From NCBI GenBank assembly GCA_013003285.1, contig JABDJY010000325.1, positions 1 to 13,163 of the forward strand: 13,163 nt of DNA, in the 5' to 3' direction. The notes under the pieces are model-generated. The model ran no database searches. It was not told the DNA's origin and saw only the letters and a program-made list of their open reading frames with translations. Within the stretch, counting starts at the first letter, position 1, and every line of letters begins with the position of its first letter. A program made the translations under genes and the position numbers. The DNA is from Alphaproteobacteria bacterium. Its GTDB lineage: Bacteria > Pseudomonadota > Alphaproteobacteria > UBA6615. Positions 6,650 through 13,163 of this stretch are shown piece by piece.

Positions 6650-9421
6650 ATGCTGAGTTTGGGTCTCTTGTCGTTTGCCGCTCCCTGGATCCTCGCCGGG
6701 CTCGTCGCCTTGCCGATCCTCTGGTGGCTTTTGCGCGCCGTTCCGCCGGCGCCGCGCCGCGTGACCTTTCCGGCCATTCGCCTACTCTTCGGCCTCGAAC
6801 AGCGCGAGGAAACCCCGCACCGCACGCCTTGGTGGCTACTGGCCCTACGCCTGACCCTCGCCGCACTGGTCATCGCCGCATTCGCCCATCCGGTGATCAA
6901 TCCTGCCCGCGAATTGCGCGGCAGCGGACCGCTGTTGCTGGTCATCGATAATGGCTGGGCGGCGGCGCGTGATTGGGCTGCCCGGTTGGCGACCGCGGCG
7001 GACCTGTTGGACCAGGCCGAACGCAGTGACAAGAATGTCATCGTTCTTACCACCGCCCCAGAAGCCGGTGAACCGCTGGCGGCGTCAGCCCTGATGCGGC
7101 CGGCCGAAGCGCGCGACCATCTGCTCACCATCACGCCGAAACCCTGGACGGCCGACCGCAAAGCCACGTTATCGGCGTTCGATAGTCTAAACCTCGATGG
7201 CTCGGTTAACGCCGCCTGGTTGAGTAACGGCTTGCGCAGCAATGTGGACCGCGAAGCTGCCGAAGACACAGCCACCACAAACCAGGCCGAAGACGACGGG
7301 AACTTGCTGAACCGGCTGCAGGCTTCTGGCGCATTACAGCTCTTCGCGCCGCCCGATGCGGAACTACCGAACGCCATCACCGGCGTTGAAAATGCCGTCG
7401 ACGCCATGGTGGTGCAGGTCATGCGGCCGATATCCAACACGCCGCAAACCGTCGATGTCATCGCGCTGGCCGAAGACGGACGGTTGCTGGCCCGCGAAAG
7501 CGCCCGCTTCGACCAGGACGCATCATCCGCCGAGGTGCGTTTGGTGCTGCCCAGCGAATTGCGCAACCGCGTCGCCCGAGTGGCGATTTCGGAGGAAAAT
7601 ACCGTCGGCGCCACCTTCCTCGTCGATGAGCGCTTTCGCCGCCGTCCGGTCGGCATCGCGTCGGGGGACCGCAGTGAAGTCGACCAACCCTTGTTGGGCG
7701 ATTCGTTCTACGTGAACCGCGCCCTCGAGCCCTTCGCCGAGTTGCGCGAAGGCACAATCGAAGAATTGCTCGAACGCGAATTGGCGGTACTGGTGCTGGC
7801 CGATATCGGCACATTGACCCGGACCGAGCAGAGCAACCTCACCGGTTGGATCGAAGGCGGCGGCGTTGTGGTTCGGTTCGCCGGCGCCAAACTCGCCGAG
7901 GGCTCGGACGATTTTCTGCCGGTCACGCTGCGCCGCGGCGGGCGTATCTTCGGCGGCGTCATGAGCTGGGATCGGCCGGCCAGCTTGGCGCCGTTTGAGA
8001 AAGACTCGCCCTTTGCCGGCCTCGACGTTTCCGATGAGATCGTCATCACAAGGCAGGTCCTGGCCGAACCCTCGCCGACACTCGCCAGCAAAACCTGGGG
8101 GCGTTTGAACGACGGCACCCCGCTGGTCACCGCCGAGCAACGCGGTGATGGCTGGCTGATCCTGTTCCACACCACGGCCAATGCCGAATGGTCGACCTTG
8201 GCGCTATCGGGTCTCTACGTCGACATGCTGCGGCGGATCGTCGGATTGAGCCAAGGTATTTCCAGCGGCGCCGACGCCGGCACACTACGTCCACACCGGG
8301 TCCTCGACGGATTCGGCCGCTTCGTCGACCCTGCGGTGACGGTGCGGCCCATCGACACCGGCGACGCGGAGTCGATCCGGGTCTCGCCACGCACGCCACC
8401 CGGCCTCTACGGTCCCGAAGGCAACCGGCGGGCGGTCAATTTGGGGCCTGAGATTACCACGCTGGCGAGCCTGGAAGACCCCGCCTCGGGTGTGTTCATG
8501 GATACCTACGGGCCGAAGCGCCAAGTCGATCTTCGATCGTGGTTTTTGACCGCTGCCCTGGCGCTATTACTCATCGATTTCCTCATCGGGCTCGCGTTAC
8601 GGGGCATTCTACCATTTCAAGCGACACGGGGGTCGACCGCCGCGGTCGCCGCGCTGGCCTTTGGCATCGCCCTGGCGACCGGCAGCCCCGACGCGGCAGC
8701 CCAGACAAGCGACCAATTTGCCATCGAGGTCACCGACACGACCCGGCTGGCCTATATCCTCACCGGCGACACCAAGCTCGACGAAACCAGCCGCGCCGGT
8801 CTGATCGGGCTTGGCCTGGTACTCGAAGCCCGCACATCGGTGGTTCCCGGCGAGCCGGTAGGTCTCGACGTGGAACGCGACGAGCTGGCGTTCTTCTCGC
8901 TGCTTTATTGGCCGATCTCGACAGCCCAACCGGCGCTGAGCGACGAGGCCAAGACCCGCATCAATAGTTATATGCGAAATGGCGGGTCGATCCTGTTCGA
9001 CACCAGGGACCAGCAATTCTCCACCGGCGCCGGCGAAGGCGCAGAGAAATTACGCCAACTGGTGGACGGGCTGGATATTCCCGGCCTCATTCCCGTTCCG
9101 GTCAGCCATGTCCTGACCCGATCATTCTATCTGCTGCAAGATTTCCCCGGCCGTTGGGACGGCGGCACCCTGTGGGTCGAGCAGCCCGATGAACGGGTCA
9201 ATGACGGGGTCTCGTCGGTGATCGTCGGCAGTAACGATTATGCCGCCGCCTGGGCCGTCGATCGGCGCGGGCGCGCTTTATTTCCGGTGATACCGGGCGG
9301 CGACCAGCAGCGTGAAATCGCCCGCCGGTTCGGCGTCAATCTGGTGATGTACGCGCTGACCGGCAATTACAAGGCCGACCAGGTACATGTCGACGCCATC
9401 CTCGAACGGCTGGGCCAGTAG
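6650..9421 (+). CDS. Large membrane protein: BatA-like N-terminus, DUF4159 C-terminus
   Basis: This protein has 923 residues. At the N-terminus, two membrane spans (about 8-29 and 61-82) flank a cytosolic loop with VPPAPRRVTFPAIRLL, matching the aerotolerance-regulator (BatA) N-terminal family. A vWA-like segment follows, starting at LLLVIDNGWAAARDW (95-109), where the first MIDAS motif is degraded (D-N-G-W-A instead of DxSxS). Residues ~385-525 resemble a glutamine-amidotransferase-like fold (TGWIEGGGVVVRFAG). Two more hydrophobic spans lie near 630-650 and 662-680, the second ending in DAAAQ like a signal peptide. DUF4159 occupies about 688-923 (LAYILTGD, GGSILFDTRD, LTRSFYLLQDFPGRWDGGTLWVE, ending YKADQVHVDAILERLG). 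The predicted middle region and C-terminal domain would be periplasmic. AGGAG at 6633-6637 is rather far (12 bases) from ATG 6650. The role is unknown but tied to MoxR by position. Confidence 0.9.
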   Translation: MLSLGLLSFAAPWILAGLVALPILWWLLRAVPPAPRRVTFPAIRLLFGLEQREETPHRTPWWLLALRLTLAALVIAAFAHPVINPARELRGSGPLLLVIDNGWAAARDWAARLATAADLLDQAERSDKNVIVLTTAPEAGEPLAASALMRPAEARDHLLTITPKPWTADRKATLSAFDSLNLDGSVNAAWLSNGLRSNVDREAAEDTATTNQAEDDGNLLNRLQASGALQLFAPPDAELPNAITGVENAVDAMVVQVMRPISNTPQTVDVIALAEDGRLLARESARFDQDASSAEVRLVLPSELRNRVARVAISEENTVGATFLVDERFRRRPVGIASGDRSEVDQPLLGDSFYVNRALEPFAELREGTIEELLERELAVLVLADIGTLTRTEQSNLTGWIEGGGVVVRFAGAKLAEGSDDFLPVTLRRGGRIFGGVMSWDRPASLAPFEKDSPFAGLDVSDEIVITRQVLAEPSPTLASKTWGRLNDGTPLVTAEQRGDGWLILFHTTANAEWSTLALSGLYVDMLRRIVGLSQGISSGADAGTLRPHRVLDGFGRFVDPAVTVRPIDTGDAESIRVSPRTPPGLYGPEGNRRAVNLGPEITTLASLEDPASGVFMDTYGPKRQVDLRSWFLTAALALLLIDFLIGLALRGILPFQATRGSTAAVAALAFGIALATGSPDAAAQTSDQFAIEVTDTTRLAYILTGDTKLDETSRAGLIGLGLVLEARTSVVPGEPVGLDVERDELAFFSLLYWPISTAQPALSDEAKTRINSYMRNGGSILFDTRDQQFSTGAGEGAEKLRQLVDGLDIPGLIPVPVSHVLTRSFYLLQDFPGRWDGGTLWVEQPDERVNDGVSSVIVGSNDYAAAWAVDRRGRALFPVIPGGDQQREIARRFGVNLVMYALTGNYKADQVHVDAILERLGQ

Positions 9422-9433
9422 GATGCGCGGACG

Positions 9434-11572
9434 ATGAATAATTTCTCCATCGTTTGGGACCCCTTGCTGCCGCTGCAAATTCTGGCAGCTATCGCCGCGG
9501 TCTGTGTTGTGGTGTTCGCGCTGGGTCTGGTGGCGCCACGGTTCGGCCGTGTGGCGCCGGCATTGGGATGGCGTTTTTTGACCGCCGCGGCGTTGGTCAC
9601 GGCGTTGGCCAACCCGTCGATTATTGTCGAAGACCGCGAACCGTTGAGCGACATCGCCGTGGTCGTCGTCGATGAGAGTTTAAGTCAGGGCATCGGCGAG
9701 CGGGCCGAGGATACCCGGCTCGCCCTGGAAGAGGTCGAAGGCAGATTCACCGGGCGGAGCGATCTCGAATTGCGCGTCGTGCGCGTGGGACCTTCGGCCG
9801 ATCCGGGGTCTCTTGCAGCCAGCACCGAACCGCAAACGGGCACACGGCTATTCACGGCGCTGGAAAGCGCCATGGCGGAGATTCCCGGCGACCGTTTCGC
9901 CGGCGCCATGCTTATCACCGACGGCCAGGTTCACGATGTGCCGGAGGTGCCGGAGGACTTCGCGCTCGACGGGCCGCTCCATGTGCTACTGTCGGGCCAG
10001 CGCGATGCCGGCGACCGGCGTCTCTCTGTCGTGCAATCACCGGGATACGGCATTGTCGGCGATAGTGTACGCCTGACGTTGCGCATCGACGAGCCCGCCG
10101 CGATCCGCGCCCGACAGGCGCAGGTAACGATCCGGCGCGATGGCGAACCCACCGGCCGCACGATTTTGGCGCCGGTTGGCTCCGACCATACCATCGAGCT
10201 GACGGTCGACCGCGGCGGCCCCAGCGTCTACGACATCTCGGTGGCGGCCGGACCGACTGAGCTCACCATGGCCAATAACCGGGCGATCGTCATCGTCAAC
10301 GGCATCCGCGACCGGTTGCGGGTGTTGCTGGTATCGGGCCAACCCCATCCCGGAGAACGCACCTGGCGCAACCTGTTGAAGGCCGATCCGTCGGTCGATC
10401 TGGTTCATTTCACCATTCTGCGCCCACCGGACAAGCAGGACGGCACGCCGGTGCGCGAGCTCAGCCTGATCGCCTTCCCCTACCGCGAATTGTTCGAGGT
10501 CAAGCTCGACGAGTTCGACCTGATCATCTTCGACCGCTATCGCCGCATGGGTGTGCTGCCGTCGATTTATCTGCGCAACATCGCCGAGTATGTAATCGCC
10601 GGCGGCGCCTTGCTCGACGCCGCGGCGCCCAGCCAATCGGCAATTTCCAGCCTGTACCGCACCGATCTATCGCGGGTGCTGCCGGCGGAACCGACGGGCG
10701 ATGTGGTGACCGAGCCCTTCCATGTGGGTGTCACGAATACCGGCCGGCGCCACCCGGTGACCTCGTCCCTGAAGGGCTTGCAACCGCCGGAGTCGGACGC
10801 GCCGCCGCAATGGGGCCGTTGGTTCCGGCAGATCGACGCTGAAGCACGCTCGGGCGTCGCCGTCATGGAGGGCACGGAAGATCGGCCGCTTTTGATCCTC
10901 GACCGGGTCGGCGAGGGCCGGGTCGCCCAATTGCTGAGCGATCACTTTTGGCTGTGGGCACGCGATTTCGAGGGCGGTGGCCCCCATGACGAACTGCTAC
11001 GGCGGCTGTCCCATTGGCTGATGAAAGAGCCCGAGCTGGAAGAAGACCGGCTCACCGCCGTGTCCCAGGGCAACAAGCTCGAGATCACCCGGCGCAGCCT
11101 GGAACCGGTCGACGCGCCGGTCGAGGTGACCTTCCCCTCCGGACGCACTGAGCAAGTGGTGCTCGAGGAAACCGGTCAAGGCCGCGCCGTCGGGCAATTA
11201 ATCATCGATGAGGGCGGCCTCTACCAACTCACCGACGGTGAACGCTCGACCCTCGCCGGGGTCGGCGCGCTTAATTCCGTCGAGCTGAGCGACGTTACGG
11301 CGACCGATGCGGTGCTGCGGCCGCTGGTCACGGCGACCGGCGGCGGCATTTCCTGGCTGGCCGATAGCGCCATCCCCGACATCCGCCACAATCCGCGCGG
11401 CCGCGACATGGCCAGCGTCGGTCCCAACGTCAATGCCCAATGGCTCGCCTTCCAGTCGAACAGCGCCTTCACGGTGAGCGGCATCCGCGCCCTGCCGCTA
11501 TTGCCGGCGATTATATTGCTGCTGTTGAGCGCCATGGCGTTGCTGCTAGCGTGGCGCCGCGAGGGACGCTAG
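9434..11572 (+). CDS. Large membrane protein with vWA domain and amidotransferase-like domain
   Basis: This 712-residue protein is the last of the MoxR operon, 12 bases after the DUF4159 gene, with AGGA at 9420-9423. Two N-terminal membrane spans (about 12-33 and 45-62) are followed by a vWA-type domain with an intact first MIDAS motif, VVVVDESLSQ (Asp80-x-Ser82-x-Ser84), a plausible Thr in GTRLFTAL near 136-141, and LITDGQ (TDG 162-164). Next comes an Ig-like stretch (LRIDEPAAIRARQAQVTIRRDG). It is followed by an amidotransferase-like fold, from RLRVLLVSGQPHPGERTWRNLL through DLIIFDRYRR to EYVIAGGALLDAAAP, about residues 294-400. No catalytic Cys is seen there. A single C-terminal span (PLLPAIILLLLSAMALLLAW) ends in basic residues. 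The bulk would be periplasmic. It probably binds metal-dependent partners in a membrane complex with the preceding protein. The specific function is unknown. Confidence 0.87.
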   Translation: MNNFSIVWDPLLPLQILAAIAAVCVVVFALGLVAPRFGRVAPALGWRFLTAAALVTALANPSIIVEDREPLSDIAVVVVDESLSQGIGERAEDTRLALEEVEGRFTGRSDLELRVVRVGPSADPGSLAASTEPQTGTRLFTALESAMAEIPGDRFAGAMLITDGQVHDVPEVPEDFALDGPLHVLLSGQRDAGDRRLSVVQSPGYGIVGDSVRLTLRIDEPAAIRARQAQVTIRRDGEPTGRTILAPVGSDHTIELTVDRGGPSVYDISVAAGPTELTMANNRAIVIVNGIRDRLRVLLVSGQPHPGERTWRNLLKADPSVDLVHFTILRPPDKQDGTPVRELSLIAFPYRELFEVKLDEFDLIIFDRYRRMGVLPSIYLRNIAEYVIAGGALLDAAAPSQSAISSLYRTDLSRVLPAEPTGDVVTEPFHVGVTNTGRRHPVTSSLKGLQPPESDAPPQWGRWFRQIDAEARSGVAVMEGTEDRPLLILDRVGEGRVAQLLSDHFWLWARDFEGGGPHDELLRRLSHWLMKEPELEEDRLTAVSQGNKLEITRRSLEPVDAPVEVTFPSGRTEQVVLEETGQGRAVGQLIIDEGGLYQLTDGERSTLAGVGALNSVELSDVTATDAVLRPLVTATGGGISWLADSAIPDIRHNPRGRDMASVGPNVNAQWLAFQSNSAFTVSGIRALPLLPAIILLLLSAMALLLAWRREGR

Positions 11573-11587
11573 GCGCTCAATTAGGGC

Positions 11588-11616
11588 TTGCCGTCCGGGG
11601 TAAAATGGTAGATAGT
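11588..11616 (+). promoter_or_regulatory. Candidate promoter for a leaderless ArsR transcript
   Basis: TTGCCG (11588-11593) and GATAGT (11611-11616) are separated by 17 bases, each matching 4 of 6 consensus positions. The expected transcription start falls at about 11622-11624, on the ATG itself. No Shine-Dalgarno lies in range of that ATG, which fits a leaderless mRNA. A second, better -10 match, TAAAAT at 11601-11606, has only a weak -35 partner (CAATTA at 11578-11583). This is inferred and weakly scored on its own; the operator overlap supports it. Confidence 0.4.
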
Positions 11617-11635
11617 TAACTCTATGGTTAACTAT
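11612..11635. promoter_or_regulatory. Perfect inverted repeat over the ArsR start codon: likely autoregulatory operator
   Basis: ATAGTTAAC (11612-11620) and its exact complement GTTAACTAT (11627-11635) flank TCTATG, whose ATG (11624-11626) is the repressor's start codon. Nine perfect pairs with a 6-base spacer, AT-rich in a GC-rich setting, fit the dyad site of a dimeric winged-helix ArsR repressor. The half-sites are centred about 15 bases apart. The right half-site is also coding (residues Val2 to Tyr4). Binding would cover the proposed -10 and transcription start. The repeat is seen directly; repressor binding is inferred. Confidence 0.7.
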
Positions 11636-11980
11636 TCATCCCTCGACAGCACCTTCGCCGCCCTTGCCGATCCGACCCGGCGGGCAATCTTGAGCCGGCT
11701 CGCCCTGGGCGAAGCCAATGTCAGCGAACTCGCAGAACCGTTCTCGATCTCGCTGCCGGCCATCTCCAAACATCTTCGCGTCCTCGAGGATGCCGGCTTG
11801 ATGATCCGCCGCAAGGAGGGCCGCACCCATCATTGCAGCTTACGCACCGATCCGCTGGGTGACGCGGTGGAGTGGATCGAGGAGGCACGCCGGTTCTGGG
11901 GCAGTCAGCTCGATGCCCTGGCCGAATTTCTTGAAGAACCGGCAGATGATCCGAGCAACCCAAGGGAGCCTAAGAAATGA
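11624..11980 (+). CDS. ArsR-family winged-helix transcriptional repressor
   Basis: This 118-residue protein opens with the family hallmark LADPTRRAILSRLA (about 14-27). The helix-turn-helix follows at NVSELAEPFSISLPAISKHLRVLEDAGL (32-59, with recognition helix about SLPAISKHLRVL), then the beta-wing RRKEGRTHHCSL. It lacks the ELCVCDL metal-binding box of metal sensors, so the inducer is probably not arsenite or zinc through that site. This subtype commonly pairs with an AHSA1/SRPBCC gene, as here. The gene overlaps that gene by 4 bases (ATGA, 11977-11980). The start at 11624 is forced by the in-frame stop just upstream and by the family's N-terminal length, and it has no Shine-Dalgarno. It probably represses its own operon through the repeat over its start codon. 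Confidence 0.93.
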   Translation: MVNYSSLDSTFAALADPTRRAILSRLALGEANVSELAEPFSISLPAISKHLRVLEDAGLMIRRKEGRTHHCSLRTDPLGDAVEWIEEARRFWGSQLDALAEFLEEPADDPSNPREPKK

Positions 11981-12447
11981 GCGACGCCGCCATTGCCATG
12001 ACCGAAGAGGCCGGGGGGCAAACGCTGACCATGACCCGGCGCTTCGCCGCGCCGCGCGAGCGCGTCTATGCCGCCTGGGCTGACGGTAACCAGGTCGCGC
12101 GCTGGTTCGGCCCGGAAAGCGTCACCTGCACGGTCCATGAATGGGATGCGCAGGTGGACGGTAACTACAGCCTGACCATGAACCACGCCGACGGCGACAC
12201 CACCGATCTCAGCGGCACTTTCCGCGAAATCTCACCGCCGGAGCGCCTGGTCTATACCTGGACGTGGGGCGGCGATGGCGGCATGGCTGGGCGTGAAACC
12301 CTGTTGACCCTGGATTTCGAAGCGGCCGGCGACGAGACGGTCCTGCATCTAACCCACTCGCTATTGCTTGACGAAGACTGGGCGCAAAAACACAGCATGG
12401 GCTGGGGCAGTTCCTTCGACAGTCTCGCCGCGATGCTCGCCTCGTAA
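11977..12447 (+). CDS. AHSA1/SRPBCC-domain protein
   Basis: This 156-residue single-domain protein has the START/Bet v1-like (SRPBCC) fold related to activator of Hsp90 ATPase. Recognised pieces are MTRRFAAPRERVYAAWADGNQVARWFGPES (about 19-48), LSGTFREISPPERLVYTWTW (75-94) and the C-terminal helix ending GWGSSFDSLAAML. The fold makes a hydrophobic pocket; the ligand here is unknown. There is no signal peptide. GGGAG at 11964-11968 lies 8 bases ahead of its ATG, and the 4-base overlap with the ArsR gene indicates coupled translation. ArsR-AHSA1 pairs are common, and the SRPBCC protein may bind the small molecule the operon responds to; that last point is inference. Confidence 0.9.
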   Translation: MSDAAIAMTEEAGGQTLTMTRRFAAPRERVYAAWADGNQVARWFGPESVTCTVHEWDAQVDGNYSLTMNHADGDTTDLSGTFREISPPERLVYTWTWGGDGGMAGRETLLTLDFEAAGDETVLHLTHSLLLDEDWAQKHSMGWGSSFDSLAAMLAS

Positions 12448-12471
12448 CCCCGAAACCAAAGGGAGAGAGAC

Positions 12472-13080
12472 ATGTCCGACGTTATTCTCTACGGCGTTAG
12501 TCCCAGCAGCTACGTACGCACCTGCCGCATGGCGCTCGACGAAAAGGGTGTCGCTTACACGCACGAGGCGGCAATGCCGCAATCGCCGGAACAGCTCGCC
12601 CGGCATCCCTGGGGCAAGATCCCGACGATGACCCATGGCGATGTGAAATTATACGAGTCCCTGGCGATCACCCGTTATGTGGACGAGGCATTCGACGGGC
12701 CGGCGCTACAACCCGCCGATGCCGGTGACCGGGCGCGCATGAGCCAATGGATATCGGCCTTCATCGACTATATGTACGCCCCTATCGTGCGCTCCATCAT
12801 CATCCAACGGGTCGTTGTCGAAACCCCCGATGAAGCGGTTATCGCCGCCGCCATGCCCGATGCGGCGAAAGCCATCGGCCTCGTCAACGACCAACTGGGT
12901 GCAACGCCCTATTTGGCCGGTCAGGCGTTATCGCTCGCCGATCTGTTCGTCCTCCCGGCGATCAACTATGTGGCCATGGTTCCCGAGGGGGGGCCATTGC
13001 TCGAGAACGCCGGCAATGTCACCGCCTGGGCCGATCGGATGCAATCGCGCGACAGTGTGCAGATCGCTTTGGCAGCATAA
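12472..13080 (+). CDS. Glutathione S-transferase family protein
   Basis: This 202-residue cytosolic protein has an N-terminal thioredoxin-like domain (1-~78), VILYGVSPSSYVRTCRMALDEKGVAY. Ser or Tyr candidates for glutathione activation lie at residues 10-14. The cis-Pro is in GKIPTM (Pro51), and the gamma-glutamyl-binding pair is Glu62-Ser63 in YESLAITRYV. The helical C-terminal domain contains LSLADLFVLPAI, a good match to the GST N-capping and folding motif. It probably conjugates or reduces electrophiles with glutathione; the class is unclear. It follows the AHSA1 gene after 24 bases with a strong GGGAGAGAG site (12460-12468) and is likely in the same operon, linking the unit to detoxification. 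Identity at family level is secure. Confidence 0.93.
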   Translation: MSDVILYGVSPSSYVRTCRMALDEKGVAYTHEAAMPQSPEQLARHPWGKIPTMTHGDVKLYESLAITRYVDEAFDGPALQPADAGDRARMSQWISAFIDYMYAPIVRSIIIQRVVVETPDEAVIAAAMPDAAKAIGLVNDQLGATPYLAGQALSLADLFVLPAINYVAMVPEGGPLLENAGNVTAWADRMQSRDSVQIALAA

Positions 13081-13131
13081 CGTTCTAACAAAAGTCACAT
13101 GCAAAGGACTTTGTAAGTACCCCCCACCCCG

Positions 13132-13157
13132 TCCCTCCCCCGCAAGGGGGGAGGGGG
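13132..13157. repeat. C-rich/G-rich palindrome, REP-like or terminator-like
   Basis: CCCTCCCCC (13133-13141) pairs with GGGGGAGGG (13147-13155) around a 5-base loop GCAAG, plus an outer T-G wobble. Similar CTCCCCC-GCAAG-GGGGGAG palindromes recur between genes in many GC-rich proteobacteria as dispersed repeats (general recollection, not a search). The downstream bases are AAATAT with no T-run, so an intrinsic terminator on the plus strand is not well supported. It lies after the GST operon and may still block or stabilise its transcript end. Confidence 0.5.
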
Positions 13158-13163
13158 AAATAT

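Noticed and set aside
6559..7656. Long antisense open frame (365 codons) under the DUF4159 gene
   Set aside because: It is rich in Ser, Arg and Ala with no domain pattern, typical of the opposite strand of a GC-rich gene. The plus-strand gene here shows clear family features.
13088..13114. AAAGTC/GACTTT hairpin after the GST gene as a terminator
   Set aside because: The stem is only 6 bp before a bulge, the loop is 10 bases and no T-run follows, so support is too weak.

Overview
The window is a GC-rich, gene-dense stretch of bacterial chromosome. Protein styles and gene order suggest an alphaproteobacterium, perhaps Rhodospirillales-like: the HemF tail ends in a short PPxxxW form, a MoxR-DUF58-DUF4159 operon stands next to DUF1285-NUDIX-CCA genes, and start signals are compact. 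That placement is inference from protein features, not a database result. There are twelve protein genes, one of them cut by the left edge. I see no rRNA, tRNA, CRISPR array or insertion sequence. No gap between genes exceeds about 130 bases.

Layout. (1) 2-703: the C-terminal part of hemF, oxygen-dependent coproporphyrinogen III oxidase (haem synthesis). (2) 829-2004: two small exported proteins of unrecognised function that are diverged tandem copies of each other. A 53-base imperfect hairpin lies between them and hemF. (3) 4630 down to 2029, minus strand: a tightly packed set of a DUF1285 protein, a CoA-pyrophosphatase-type NUDIX hydrolase and a CCA-adding-enzyme/poly(A)-polymerase family nucleotidyltransferase. 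(4) 4663-11572, plus strand, starting only 32 bases from the divergent set: a four-gene operon of a MoxR AAA+ ATPase, a DUF58 protein, a 923-residue membrane protein with a BatA-like N-terminus and a C-terminal DUF4159 domain, and a 712-residue membrane protein with a von Willebrand A (vWA) domain and a glutamine-amidotransferase-like fold. (5) 11624-13080: an ArsR-type repressor, an AHSA1/SRPBCC protein and a glutathione S-transferase. This set starts at a perfect 9-bp inverted repeat that includes the repressor's start codon. A C-rich/G-rich palindrome closes the window.

How the genes work together. The MoxR operon looks like a membrane-associated MoxR/vWA chaperone-type system. The ATPase would remodel a client, while DUF58 and the two large membrane proteins carry metal-ion-dependent adhesion (MIDAS) or MIDAS-like domains and extracytoplasmic sensor-like domains. 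The client is unknown. The ArsR-AHSA1 pair with GST looks like a self-repressing small stress or detoxification operon, probably made from a leaderless or nearly leaderless mRNA. The minus-strand genes are housekeeping (tRNA 3' end, CoA or nucleotide clean-up).

The parts least explained by known biology are the tandem secreted paralogues, the client of the MoxR operon, and the start-codon operator of the ArsR gene.
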